From NCBI RefSeq assembly GCF_001667735.1, contig NZ_LZJN01000005.1, positions 1-41,003 of the forward strand: a stretch of DNA of 41,003 nt. The letters are read 5' to 3'. Shown here in pieces: positions 8,259-16,736 of this stretch (its first letter is position 1; each line of letters begins with the position of its first letter). The stretch comes from Mycobacterium sp. E183. Lineage in GTDB: Bacteria > Actinomycetota > Actinomycetes > Mycobacteriales > Mycobacteriaceae. Below the pieces are notes generated by a model. The model was not told where the DNA came from, did no database searches, and worked only from the letters and a program-made list of their open reading frames with translations. The position numbers were made by a program, and so were the translations under genes.

Positions 8259-9058
8259 TGACCGACACGGTCGAGGCAGACATCGAGCGGGGACCCGAGC
8301 CGCCACTACCGCCGATCCCCGATGGCGCGGTCCTGGTGACCGTGAAGATCGCCCGGTTCAACCCCGACAACCCCGACGCCTTCGCGGAAACCGGTGGCTG
8401 GCAAAGCTTTCGGGTGCCCTGCCTGCCCAGCGACCGGCTGCTGAACCTGTTGATCTACATCAAGAGCTACCTGGACGGGACGCTCACCTTCCGGCGCTCC
8501 TGCGCCCACGGCGTGTGCGGTTCGGACGCCATGCGCATCAACGGCGTCAACCGGCTGGCCTGCAAGGTGCTGATGCGCGACCTGCTGCCCGAGAAGAAGG
8601 GCAAGCAACTCACCATCACGGTCGAACCGATCCGTGGGCTGCCGGTGGAAAAAGACCTGGTGGTCAACATGGAGCCGTTCTTCGACGCCTACCGCGCCGT
8701 CAAGCCCTACCTGGTCACCAGCGGCAATCCCCCTACGCGCGAACGCATTCAGAGCCCCACCGACCGCGCCCGCTACGACGACACCACCAAGTGCATCCTG
8801 TGCGCGGCCTGCACCACCAGTTGCCCGATCTTCTGGCATGAGGGCAGCTACTACGGCCCGGCGGCGATCGTCAACGCGCACCGGTTCATCTTCGACAGCC
8901 GCGACGAGGCCGCCGCCGAGCGCCTGGACATCCTCAACGAGGTCGACGGCGTGTGGCGCTGCCGCACCACGTTCAACTGCACCGAGGCCTGCCCGCGCGG
9001 CATCCAGATCACCAAGGCGATCCAAGAGGTCAAGCGCGCGCTGATGTTCACCCGCTGA
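8258..9058 (+). CDS. sdhB: Succinate dehydrogenase iron-sulfur subunit
   Basis: SdhB passes electrons from FAD to menaquinone through three clusters. In the 266-residue protein the [2Fe-2S] ligands are C82, C87, D90 and C102; the Asp replacing a Cys is also found in E. coli SdhB and is not a defect. CILCAACTTSCP and CTEACP hold the [4Fe-4S] and [3Fe-4S] clusters. Last gene of sdhCDAB. Its stop codon is immediately followed, with no spacer, by the stop of the convergent diguanylate cyclase gene, so no room remains for a terminator between them. Confidence 0.97.
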   Translation: MTDTVEADIERGPEPPLPPIPDGAVLVTVKIARFNPDNPDAFAETGGWQSFRVPCLPSDRLLNLLIYIKSYLDGTLTFRRSCAHGVCGSDAMRINGVNRLACKVLMRDLLPEKKGKQLTITVEPIRGLPVEKDLVVNMEPFFDAYRAVKPYLVTSGNPPTRERIQSPTDRARYDDTTKCILCAACTTSCPIFWHEGSYYGPAAIVNAHRFIFDSRDEAAAERLDILNEVDGVWRCRTTFNCTEACPRGIQITKAIQEVKRALMFTR

Positions 9059-10135
9059 TCATCTGCGCGGGTCGCACAGCTCGTGATGATTGCTTCGGTT
9101 GCCGCCCAACCGCTTGGCCTCATACATCGCGGTGTCGGCGGCGGTGACCAACTCGGCCAGCAGCGATTGCGGTTCGGCTCCAGTGTCGTCGATCTGGGCG
9201 CAGGCGGTGCCGATGCTGGCCGTCACCCCCGCGGCCGACGCGGCGATGACCCGACACACCTGCGTGGCCAACGATTCGGCGTTGCAGGTCTTGGCGGTGC
9301 CGACCAGCAGGAATTCCTCACCGCCGCTGCGCGCCACCACCGCCTGGTCGTCGCAAGCGGCCAACAGGGCCTGGGCGACTTGAACGAGCGCCCGGTCCCC
9401 GGCGGCGTGACCGAGCCTGTCGTTGATCGCTTTGAAATGGTCGAGGTCGATCAGCATGACCACCAGGTGGGAGTCGATGCCCCGGCGCGCCACGATCATC
9501 CCGAGCGCCTCGTGCTGGAATGCGCGCCTGTTCAGCAGGCCGGTCAACGGATCCCGGTCGGCCTGCAGCAGATCTCCGGTCAAGGCGCGCATCAGGATCC
9601 GGATGGCCAGCGGTAGCGCGATGTTGACTTCGATCACCAGCCACAGATCCACCCCGGCGAGGCTGGGATGCCCGGATCTCGCGAGCGACAACGCCTCCCA
9701 GGATCCCACCGCGGCGGCCACCGCGAAGTTGTACAGCACCAATCCGGTGGTGTGAAAGAACGCCATGTAGGCGCCGAAGGTCGCAAAGGCGATGCAGCCG
9801 ATCAGCGCGGCCAGCGGGTTCGGATGCGCGAGGCACGCCAGCGCGCTGGCGGTGTTGCACGTCAGGCCGAACGCGATGGACTGGCCGCGAGTCGGCCAGC
9901 GCCACGCCCACAGGAACACCCCCGCCACCCCGCCCGCGACGGCCACCCACATCATCGCCACCGGTACCGATCCGCGGGGACCGTCCGAGCCGGCCAGCAG
10001 GGCGATCAGGCACAACACCATCGATGCCGAAATGAACGCCATCACGGCCCGAGTGGCGCCGCTGAGGCCTCGCGAAGCGAGGTAGCCGGAGAGCCAGTCG
10101 TACTGATCGGCCCGCCGGCTAGACACCGCGGTCAT
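9059..10135 (-). CDS. Membrane-bound GGDEF diguanylate cyclase
   Basis: This 358-residue protein has about six membrane helices in its first 185 residues (a membrane sensor region) and a C-terminal GGDEF domain (about 190-350). The domain has DPLTGLLNRR at 195-204, the metal-binding IDLDHFKAIND, and an active-site GGEEF at 271-275, so it should make c-di-GMP from GTP. The RxxD inhibitory site that normally ends 6 residues before the GGEEF is not present (Asp and Ala occupy the Arg and Asp positions), so product inhibition through that site is unlikely. No EAL domain is attached. ATG at 10135; convergent with sdhB with zero spacer. The signal sensed is unknown. Confidence 0.9.
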   Translation of the reverse strand: MTAVSSRRADQYDWLSGYLASRGLSGATRAVMAFISASMVLCLIALLAGSDGPRGSVPVAMMWVAVAGGVAGVFLWAWRWPTRGQSIAFGLTCNTASALACLAHPNPLAALIGCIAFATFGAYMAFFHTTGLVLYNFAVAAAVGSWEALSLARSGHPSLAGVDLWLVIEVNIALPLAIRILMRALTGDLLQADRDPLTGLLNRRAFQHEALGMIVARRGIDSHLVVMLIDLDHFKAINDRLGHAAGDRALVQVAQALLAACDDQAVVARSGGEEFLLVGTAKTCNAESLATQVCRVIAASAAGVTASIGTACAQIDDTGAEPQSLLAELVTAADTAMYEAKRLGGNRSNHHELCDPRR

Positions 10136-10261
10136 CGTTGACTCGCAATCACACCACCGCTCATCGACGTCGAAAGGCTAGCCGCATGCTACGACTCTCC
10201 GGCGCCACGCGAGGCGCATTCCGTCCGTCACACTTTGGCGGCCCATCCCGTCTTCAGGGGT

Positions 10262-10852
10262 ATGACACAGAGAACCCGCATCGAGCCCCTGTCCCCCCGG
10301 CGCGCCGGCCTGCTGACCCGCGCGATGTACCGGATCGCCAAGCGGCGCTACGGCCAGGTCCCCGAACCGTTCACCGTGACGGCCCACCACCGCAAGCTGA
10401 TGGTCGCCGGCGCCGTGCACGAGACGATGATCGACCGGGCGTCCAAGGCGCTGCCGGTCGGCGTGCGTGAGCTGGCGGTGTTGTGGACCGCGCGCAGCAT
10501 CGGCTGTTCGTGGTGCGTCGACTTCGGGTCCATGCTGCAGCGCCTCGACGGCCTGGACATCGAACGGCTCAAAGACATCGACAACTACGCCAGCTCACCA
10601 CTTTTCACCGACGACGAGCGCGCCGCGATCCGCTATGCCGACGCGATGAGCACCGATCCGCACGCCGTCACCGACGAGCAGGTCGCCGACCTGCGCGCCC
10701 GGTTCGGCGATGCCGGCGTGATCGAGTTGACCTACCAGATCGGCGTGGAGAACATGCGGGCCCGGATGAACACCGCGCTGGGCATCACCGAGCAGGGCTT
10801 CAGTTCCGGCGACGCCTGCCGCGTGCCCTGGGCGGACGAAGTCGGGGGATAG
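10262..10852 (+). CDS. Carboxymuconolactone decarboxylase/AhpD-like protein
   Basis: This 196-residue all-helical protein carries the CxxC motif (C82 and C85, in GCSWC) with the surrounding pattern typical of the AhpD branch of the carboxymuconolactone decarboxylase family. Many members are thiol-dependent peroxidase partners, while true decarboxylases lack the Cys pair; a redox role is therefore more likely than ring-compound catabolism. I took the ATG at 10262, where the conserved part begins (TQRTRIEPLS). An upstream in-frame start at 10235 would add nine residues. The gene is divergent from the diguanylate cyclase across about 125 nt in which I see no clear promoter. Confidence 0.82.
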   Translation: MTQRTRIEPLSPRRAGLLTRAMYRIAKRRYGQVPEPFTVTAHHRKLMVAGAVHETMIDRASKALPVGVRELAVLWTARSIGCSWCVDFGSMLQRLDGLDIERLKDIDNYASSPLFTDDERAAIRYADAMSTDPHAVTDEQVADLRARFGDAGVIELTYQIGVENMRARMNTALGITEQGFSSGDACRVPWADEVGG

Positions 10853-10884
10853 CATCCCCCGATCGCCGGAAACGGACGTCTCGA

Positions 10885-11370
10885 TCGCTCGCCGGCAGCG
10901 GCGCGGACGTGATCGCCCTCGCATGCAACGCCACCACGATCGAACGCGCGGCGGGCGCACCGGCATGCATCGGGATGGTCGAGGCGACGGCTCGGACGCT
11001 GCGACGGCTCGACGTCCGCCGGGTCGGCCTGCTCGCGTCGAGCATCATGGTGTCGTCCGCGGCCTACGAGCGCGGCCTGGTCGAGGTGGGCATCACCGTC
11101 GTGGCGCCGGCCCCGTGCGATCCGGAGATCATCGACCGGTTCATCGAATCGCTTCGGCGGTCCCGGACTCCGATCCCCGTCCCGGGGCAATTCCTCCGGG
11201 CGATCGCCGCGATCGGCGACGACGTGGACGCGCTGCTGCTGGACTGCAATGAGCTCTTCGGTGTCGTCGACGCCGAGATGGCCGGCAAGCCCGTCGTCGA
11301 CAGCGTGACCGCGCTGGTCGAGGAATCCGCACGCTTGTTGGTGAATCCGGTCGCCCCCACCCCGCGGCGA
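10885..11370 (+). pseudogene. 5'-truncated aspartate/glutamate racemase remnant
   Basis: The frame here reads as the last two thirds of an aspartate/glutamate/hydantoin racemase. GADVIALACNATT corresponds to the first catalytic-Cys region and LLLDCNELF to the second (usually xxGCTE). Between them lies VGLLASSIMVSSAAYERGL, which matches the family's central block. The N-terminal substrate domain is missing: only about 30 nt separate the first recognisable residues from the stop of the preceding gene, and no suitable start codon is present. The frame does not stop cleanly at its 3' end but runs on into unrelated sequence. A deletion removing the 5' half best explains this. Confidence 0.6.
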
Positions 11371-11818
11371 CCGACATTGAATCCATTGCCGCTAAACGCC
11401 CGTCCCACCGCTGGTCGCTATCGCGTTGGCGGCCGCGCCGGCCGCAGCCCAGCGCCGGCGAACTCGTTCGCCTCGGCGATATCCCCTAGGCCGCAAGCCT
11501 TTTCGTTGCAGACGCCGATCGCGAAAATCACATCGGCGTGTCTTGACGCCGGTCGTCGCCGACGGCGGCCTCAGCAACCGCCGCCGTCCGGTCGGTGCGA
11601 CATTGAAGGCATCAGCGCCCACCGCAACGTTGTTCGCGCGCGAAAAGAGCGGCGGGTGAATCTTTTCGCAGAGATCCGAAAACCGCTCGAACGTCGTGAT
11701 ATACAGCGATTACTCCTGGGCTCGTCGCTAGTCACTACGGGATCGGCCACGGCGGACCGGGGGCCGGCTTGCCGGCGCATACAGGTTGCGGAACTGGTGC
11801 GAAGCCAAACGGAGGGGT
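11371..11818. other. Intergenic region with decayed sequence
   Basis: About 450 nt with no convincing gene, between the racemase remnant and the esterase. Local base composition is less GC-rich than in neighbouring genes, especially 11640-11760. A short plus-strand frame starting at GTG 11656 (about 30 codons, with RRDIQRLLLGSSLVTTGSA) resembles the first membrane helix of major facilitator transporters and may be the stump of a lost gene. The stretch looks like a deletion scar. Confidence 0.35.
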
Positions 11819-13123
11819 ATGAAGTCACCCTTGGACTGGTCGCTGATCGACTTCCCGGCGCAGGCGCTGATCGCGGTCTCGGTGGTCGGCCTCGTGGTCG
11901 CGCTGCTGTGGCGGCGCGAGCGCCGGTGGTGGCTACGGGCGGTGCCGCTGTGCGTGGCTATCGCGGCGGCGGTCGCGGCAGCCTGCTATTTCATAGTGAA
12001 CTACCGCTGGCATCCCTACCCCGACATCATCCCGTGGACTCTGTTCGCGTGGGGCGGGCTCGCCGCCCTGGTGTCGTGCCTGTCGGCCGTCAGGATGCGT
12101 CGGTCCGGCTGGCCGGCACGCGCGCTGATGGTGCTGGGCGTGCTGTGGTCGGTGGTCGTGATCGCCGCGCAGGCCAACATCCACTACGCGGCGTTCACCA
12201 CCGCACGCAAGCTGGTCAACCCGCTGCTGCACCCAGTCGGCGACCTGTCCTCGGTCACGCCGAGCCAGGCCAGCGCGGTGCGCGCCTCGGCGGGCGGCAC
12301 CCTCGAACAGCTGTGGCAGCCGCCGGCGAACATGCCCACGGACGGCAAGGTGGTGAAGGCGTCGATTCCGGCTTCGGGAGGGTTCACCCCGCGTGAGGCG
12401 CTGATCTACCTGCCCCCGGCATACCTGGCGACGCCGCGGCCCGAATTGCCGGTGCTCGTGGTCATTCCCGGCGACCCGGGGGCGCCGCGCGACTGGATCG
12501 ACAAGGTGCACATCGACGACGCGCTCGGCCAGTTCGCCGCGCAGCACAAGGGGCTGGCCCCGGTGGTGGTGATGGCCGACCAACAGGGCGTCGCGGAAAA
12601 CAATCCCAGCTGCGTCGACTCCGCCTGGGGCAGGCCGCAGACCTACCTCGCCGAGGACCTTCCGCGCTGGGTGTCGGCGAACCTGCAAGTGAGCCGGGAC
12701 CACCGGCAGTGGGGCGTCGGCGGCCTGTCGTCGGGAGGAACCTGCTCGCTGCTGGTGGCCCTTCGCGCCCCCGAGACCTTTCCGAACCTGGTGGACATGT
12801 CCGGGCAGCGCGAGCCGATCCTGACCAGCCACGCCGAAATCGTCGCCAAGTTGTTCAACGGCGACGAGGCCGCCTACAACAACGTCACACCGAAGGACAT
12901 CATGGCCAAGCGGCAGTATCCCGACACCAACGCGCTGATCACGGCGGGCTCCGACGACCGGGTCTACAACCCCCAGCAGCGGGAGATCTACGAGGCCTGC
13001 CGGCAGGCCGGCATGAAGGCGCAGTGGCAGGAATTTCCCGGGGGGCACACCTTCGCCGTGTTCCGGGCCTCGTTCGAAGCGGCGATTCCCTGGCTGGCGA
13101 CGCGCACGGGGCTGACCCAATGA
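11819..13123 (+). CDS. Membrane-anchored alpha/beta-hydrolase (esterase family)
   Basis: The 434-residue protein has four membrane helices (about residues 15-30, 41-60, 72-92, 102-118). A secreted or periplasmic alpha/beta-hydrolase domain (about 160-430) of the esterase-D/antigen-85-like type follows. The nucleophile elbow is GLSSG (S304), the acid probably D379 or D380 in GSDDR, and the base H410 in GGHTF. ATG at 11819 has GGAGG just upstream (11811-11815); a TTG at 11786 would add 11 residues. Its stop overlaps the start of the MprF-like gene by 4 nt (ATGA). The pairing resembles the P. aeruginosa operon in which an aminoacyl-phosphatidylglycerol hydrolase sits with its synthase. Substrate here is inferred from that context only. 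Confidence 0.8.
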   Translation: MKSPLDWSLIDFPAQALIAVSVVGLVVALLWRRERRWWLRAVPLCVAIAAAVAAACYFIVNYRWHPYPDIIPWTLFAWGGLAALVSCLSAVRMRRSGWPARALMVLGVLWSVVVIAAQANIHYAAFTTARKLVNPLLHPVGDLSSVTPSQASAVRASAGGTLEQLWQPPANMPTDGKVVKASIPASGGFTPREALIYLPPAYLATPRPELPVLVVIPGDPGAPRDWIDKVHIDDALGQFAAQHKGLAPVVVMADQQGVAENNPSCVDSAWGRPQTYLAEDLPRWVSANLQVSRDHRQWGVGGLSSGGTCSLLVALRAPETFPNLVDMSGQREPILTSHAEIVAKLFNGDEAAYNNVTPKDIMAKRQYPDTNALITAGSDDRVYNPQQREIYEACRQAGMKAQWQEFPGGHTFAVFRASFEAAIPWLATRTGLTQ

Positions 13124-15723
13124 CCGCCGCGGTGCTCGACGCACCGACCGCGGTGCTCGACAAGCGCGCCGTCGTGCAGCACAACGCGCGGCGGGCGCTC
13201 GCGCTGCTGCGGCAGTCGCCGGTAACCGTCGGGCTGGTCGTCGCGCTGTGGGTGCTCGGCGCGATCACCCACGCGTGGTCGGTGTGGTCGAACAACACCG
13301 AGAACTCGCCGGGCATGCCCCACGGCCTCGTTTCGAAAGTCGCCGTCGGCACGTCCCAGCTGGAGCGCGGCTTCTGGTGGACCCCGTTCACCGCCGGGCT
13401 GTGGAACGTGTCGCTGGCCGCCTACGTGGTCGCCACGCTGTTCACCCTGGCCGTGGGCGTTTCCGCCGAACGGTTGCTCGGTCCTCGCCGGACCGCGCTG
13501 TTCCTGGTGACCGGCCAGGTGCTGAGCAGCCTGCTCGGCGTCGGTGCCGTCGCGCTGCTGGCACACACCGGTGACTCGTGGTTGACCAACCTCGACAAGG
13601 AGGTCGCGGTCGGCACCACGCCGGCGCTGGTCTGCCTCGCCGTGGTGATGACGTTCAAGCTGTCGGCGCTCTGGCGACGCCGGCTGCGATTGGTGATGTT
13701 CAGCGGCGTAGTGGTGTTCGCGCTGTATTCGGGCACCCTGCTCGACGTCTTGCGGGTTTTCGGCGCGGTGGTCGGACTGCTGCTGGGCTGGCTGCTCTAC
13801 CGCTCGGAAGCGCGCGCCGCCGTCTCGCCGCCCTCACGCTCGGAGTCCAGGGTGCTGGTGGGCACCGTGGTCGCGGCCACGGCGTTCGGCCCGCTGCTGA
13901 CCCTGCTCGGTTCCACCGGCGCCTGGCTCGCCTACCCCGGCTACGGCCCGCTGCGGATCTTGCAATCGCTGTTCGCCTCGCCCGCCGAGGACAGCGAGCG
14001 CATGCATCAGCTGTGCGCCGACCCCGGGTTGAGTGAAGCGTGCCGGCTGGCGGTCTCGCAGACCTTGGGGACGGGTGTGGGCTCGGCGATCACCTCGGTG
14101 GGCCCGGCGCTGCTGTTGCTGGCGGCCGCGGTCGGGTTGCGCCGCGGGCGCCGCTTCGCGTGGTGGCTGGCGCTACTGCTCAACGCCGCCCTGGTCGCGG
14201 GCAGCGCCTGGTTCGCCGTGCTGTGGACCCGCGATGCGGCCGACGCGGGATCCGTCGTGCACGACGCGGACGACACCTATTCGTTCGCCCACGACACGTT
14301 GATTCTCATCGCGCCGATCGTGGTCCCCTGCCTGATGATCGCGTTGTTGCTGTTCACCCGGCCGTTGTTCACGGTGACCGCACCACGGGCCACCTATCTG
14401 CGGCTGGGGCTGGGTCTGGCCGCCACCGCCGCGCTCACCGCCGGCGGCTACCTGTTGATCGCCTATTGGGAGCGCAAGGAATTCGACCCCCCGCCCAACC
14501 TTTCTCAGCTGATCTCCGATCTGCCGACCCGCTATCTGCCGCCGGCCTACGAACTGGCGCACAGCGCAAAGTTCCTGCCCAACAGCGGGCTTGCGCTGCT
14601 GGCATGGGAGTTCTGCGGCGCCGTGTTCTGGGTGATGCTGCTGGCCGGCCTGCTGGTCAGCTTCTGGCGGGCCAGCGTCGTCGTCGACGACGAGGCACGG
14701 ACCCGGGCGCGGAACCTGATGGTGGCCAACAGCGGATCGTCGCTGGCCTACATGAGCACCTGGCCGGGCAACGTGTACTGGTTCACCGAGGACGGGCACG
14801 CGGCATTCGCCTACCGCGTTGTCGCCGCCGTGGCGCTGACCACCGGGGGCCCGCTGGGCGATCCGGGTGCGCGGGCGGACGCGCTACGTGGCTTCGAGCG
14901 GTTCTGCGACCGCAACGGCTGGACGGCGTGCATGTACAGCATCACCGAGGACGTCCGCGACCGCGCGGTGGAGCTGGGGTGGTACGCGGTGCAGGTGGCC
15001 GAGGACACCGTGGTGCCGTTGGCCGAGCTGGAGTTCAAAGGCAAGAAGTGGCAAGACATTCGCACCGCGCTGAACAAGGCGGCCAAAGAGGGCATCCGCG
15101 CCGAGTGGACGAGCTACCCGGAGGCGCCGCTGTCGATACGCGACCAGGTGCGGGTGATCTCCGAGGAGTGGGTGGCCGACAAGGGCATGCCCGAGATGGG
15201 TTGGACGCTGGGCGGTTTGGACGAGCTCGACGACCCGACCGTGCGCTGCCTGATCGCCGTGGACGAGCAGTGGATCGTGCACGGCATCACCAGCTGGTTG
15301 CCGGTCTACCGGGACGGGCAAACGGTCGGCTGGACGCTGGACTTCATGCGCAGGCGAGGCAGCAGTCCCTTCAAGGGCGTGATGGAGTTCTTGATTGCCT
15401 CTGCGGCACAGAGCTTTCGGGAGGAGGGCGCGGAGTTCCTCAGCCTCTCCGGGGCCCCGCTGGCCCGGCTGGCGCGGGGCAACGAGGTCACGGCGCTCGA
15501 CCGCATCCTCGATGTCACCGGCAAAGCGCTCGAGCCGGTGTACGGGTTTCGCTCGCTGCTCAGCTTCAAGGCCAAGTTCCAGCCCGAGTACCGGCCCCTG
15601 TACATGGCCTACCGTGACCCGTCGACGCTGCCCGCGATCGCCAACGCGATCAGCCGCGCTTACCTACCGCACCTCACCGCGCGCCAGGGGATTCGGCTGG
15701 CGCGCAAGCTCGCCCGAAGATAG
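13120..15723 (+). CDS. Rhomboid-like membrane region fused to lysyl-PG-synthase-like (MprF, DUF2156) domain
   Basis: This 867-residue integral membrane protein has two parts. Residues about 80-210 resemble a rhomboid core: WWTPFTAGLWNVS, then a Glu-Arg before LLGPRR at 117-124. The catalytic GxSG is replaced by VGTTPAL (164-170) and the catalytic His helix lacks His, so protease activity is unlikely. More membrane helices follow to about 510. Residues about 525-860 form the tandem-GNAT-like aminoacyltransferase domain of MprF proteins, with ANSGSSLAYMSTWPG, LEFKGKKWQDIRTALNKA and DFMRRR conserved. This domain transfers an amino acid, classically lysine from Lys-tRNA, to phosphatidylglycerol, altering surface charge and cationic peptide resistance. 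Start ATG 13120 overlaps the esterase stop. It is distinct from LysX, as no lysyl-tRNA synthetase domain is fused. Amino acid specificity is not known. Confidence 0.82.
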   Translation: MTAAVLDAPTAVLDKRAVVQHNARRALALLRQSPVTVGLVVALWVLGAITHAWSVWSNNTENSPGMPHGLVSKVAVGTSQLERGFWWTPFTAGLWNVSLAAYVVATLFTLAVGVSAERLLGPRRTALFLVTGQVLSSLLGVGAVALLAHTGDSWLTNLDKEVAVGTTPALVCLAVVMTFKLSALWRRRLRLVMFSGVVVFALYSGTLLDVLRVFGAVVGLLLGWLLYRSEARAAVSPPSRSESRVLVGTVVAATAFGPLLTLLGSTGAWLAYPGYGPLRILQSLFASPAEDSERMHQLCADPGLSEACRLAVSQTLGTGVGSAITSVGPALLLLAAAVGLRRGRRFAWWLALLLNAALVAGSAWFAVLWTRDAADAGSVVHDADDTYSFAHDTLILIAPIVVPCLMIALLLFTRPLFTVTAPRATYLRLGLGLAATAALTAGGYLLIAYWERKEFDPPPNLSQLISDLPTRYLPPAYELAHSAKFLPNSGLALLAWEFCGAVFWVMLLAGLLVSFWRASVVVDDEARTRARNLMVANSGSSLAYMSTWPGNVYWFTEDGHAAFAYRVVAAVALTTGGPLGDPGARADALRGFERFCDRNGWTACMYSITEDVRDRAVELGWYAVQVAEDTVVPLAELEFKGKKWQDIRTALNKAAKEGIRAEWTSYPEAPLSIRDQVRVISEEWVADKGMPEMGWTLGGLDELDDPTVRCLIAVDEQWIVHGITSWLPVYRDGQTVGWTLDFMRRRGSSPFKGVMEFLIASAAQSFREEGAEFLSLSGAPLARLARGNEVTALDRILDVTGKALEPVYGFRSLLSFKAKFQPEYRPLYMAYRDPSTLPAIANAISRAYLPHLTARQGIRLARKLARR

Positions 15724-15743
15724 TCACGCCCGCTGGTCGGGTG

Positions 15744-16646
15744 TCAGGGCCGGCGCAGCGGAGAGCCGCCGAACTTGTCCGGGTTGGCGATATCCCAGAG
15801 CGCGCTGACCTTTCCGTCGCGCACCGTCACCGCCATGATCCGCGGCAACATCTCCCGATACCCGTCGGCAGCAGCGCGGCCGGCGGTGTAGATGCCGAGC
15901 TCGCCGTTGACCAGCCCCAGCTCGTACGAGGTGAACATCCCCGGGCCGTACCGCTGCGCCAGGCCCAGCATGAACCGGACCACCTTGTCCGGGCCGCGGA
16001 TGGTCTGAACGGCCGTGGGCGCCTTGCCGTTCGAATCGCCGGTGAAGGTGACATCGGGATGCAGCAGCGAGACCACGGTGTCCAGGTCGCCGGCGGCCAT
16101 CGCGGCCATCAGCCGGCCGACCACCTCGTCGTGCGAGGGGTCGGGCCTGGGCGGCGGGGCCGCGCTGACGGCCTTGCGGGCCCGCGACGCCAGCTGCCTC
16201 GCGGCGGCCTCGCTGATGCCGAGCACCTCGGCGATCTCCGCGAACGGCACCGCGAACCCGTCGTGCAGCACGAAGGCCACCCGCTGATCGGGCGACAGCC
16301 GCTCCAGCACCACCATCGCCGCGAACCGGGCGTCCTCGCGGGAAACGACCGCCGAGAGCGGGTCCGCCCGGTCGAAGCCGGTCACCACCGGCTCCGGCAG
16401 CCAGTTCCCGGTGTAGGTCTCGCGCCGGTGCGCGGCCGAGCGCAACTTGTCCAGGCCCAGCCGGCTCACCACCGTGGTCAGCCAGGCCCGCAGGTCGGTG
16501 ATTTCGGCACCCTGCCGGTCCCAGCGCAGCCACGCCTCCTGCACGATGTCCTCGGCGTCGGCGACCGTGCCGGTGAGCCGGTAGGCGACCGCCATCAGGT
16601 GGGGTCGCAGGGCTTCGAATTGTGAGACCTGTTCGGTCCCGGTCAT
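15744..16646 (-). CDS. sigJ: ECF RNA polymerase sigma factor SigJ (ECF41 type)
   Basis: This 300-residue sigma factor has region 2 (about 8-75, with DAEDIVQEAWLRW), region 4 (about 110-165, helix-turn-helix around EIAEVLGISEAAARQL), and a C-terminal SnoaL-like domain (about 180-295). The latter is typical of ECF41 factors, in which it regulates activity in cis instead of an anti-sigma factor. The ECF41 signatures DGKV and NPDKFGGSP are present near the C-terminus. It is very close to M. tuberculosis SigJ, which is linked to peroxide resistance. It converges on the MprF-like gene with a 20-nt gap and is divergent from the aminotransferase. A TAGGCT box 6 nt upstream of the ATG suggests a leaderless message. 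Confidence 0.95.
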   Translation of the reverse strand: MTGTEQVSQFEALRPHLMAVAYRLTGTVADAEDIVQEAWLRWDRQGAEITDLRAWLTTVVSRLGLDKLRSAAHRRETYTGNWLPEPVVTGFDRADPLSAVVSREDARFAAMVVLERLSPDQRVAFVLHDGFAVPFAEIAEVLGISEAAARQLASRARKAVSAAPPPRPDPSHDEVVGRLMAAMAAGDLDTVVSLLHPDVTFTGDSNGKAPTAVQTIRGPDKVVRFMLGLAQRYGPGMFTSYELGLVNGELGIYTAGRAAADGYREMLPRIMAVTVRDGKVSALWDIANPDKFGGSPLRRP

Positions 16647-16652
16647 ATCGCG

Positions 16653-16658
16653 AGCCTA
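16653..16658 (-). promoter_or_regulatory. -10 box of sigJ, leaderless arrangement
   Basis: TAGGCT on the minus strand fits the mycobacterial -10 consensus TANNNT and lies 6 nt before the sigJ ATG at 16646, which would place transcription start at or next to the A of the start codon. No Shine-Dalgarno sequence is seen. No -35 hexamer was recognised, as expected if another ECF factor or SigA with an extended element is used. Confidence 0.4.
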
Positions 16659-16736
16659 GCGCGGCGACGGCGAGCGCCGAAACGGCGCGAGTAAGGAGCC
16701 ACGCCATCAGAGCCGGCGGCTAGTCTCACAGACACC

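Noticed and set aside
8521..8530. Loss of an iron-sulfur ligand in SdhB (Asp instead of Cys at residue 90)
   Set aside because: The same Asp ligand is normal in E. coli SdhB, so this is not a defect.
11392..11622. Possible PE-family remnant on the minus strand
   Set aside because: An Ala-rich stretch (AAAGAAANAIATSGG) and a segment with GLGDIAEAN recall PE domains, but they lie in different frames and are too short to claim.
10483..12396. A 637-codon plus-strand frame
   Set aside because: It joins the out-of-frame end of the AhpD-like gene, the racemase remnant, non-coding sequence and the out-of-frame start of the esterase. Only the racemase-like segment is meaningful.
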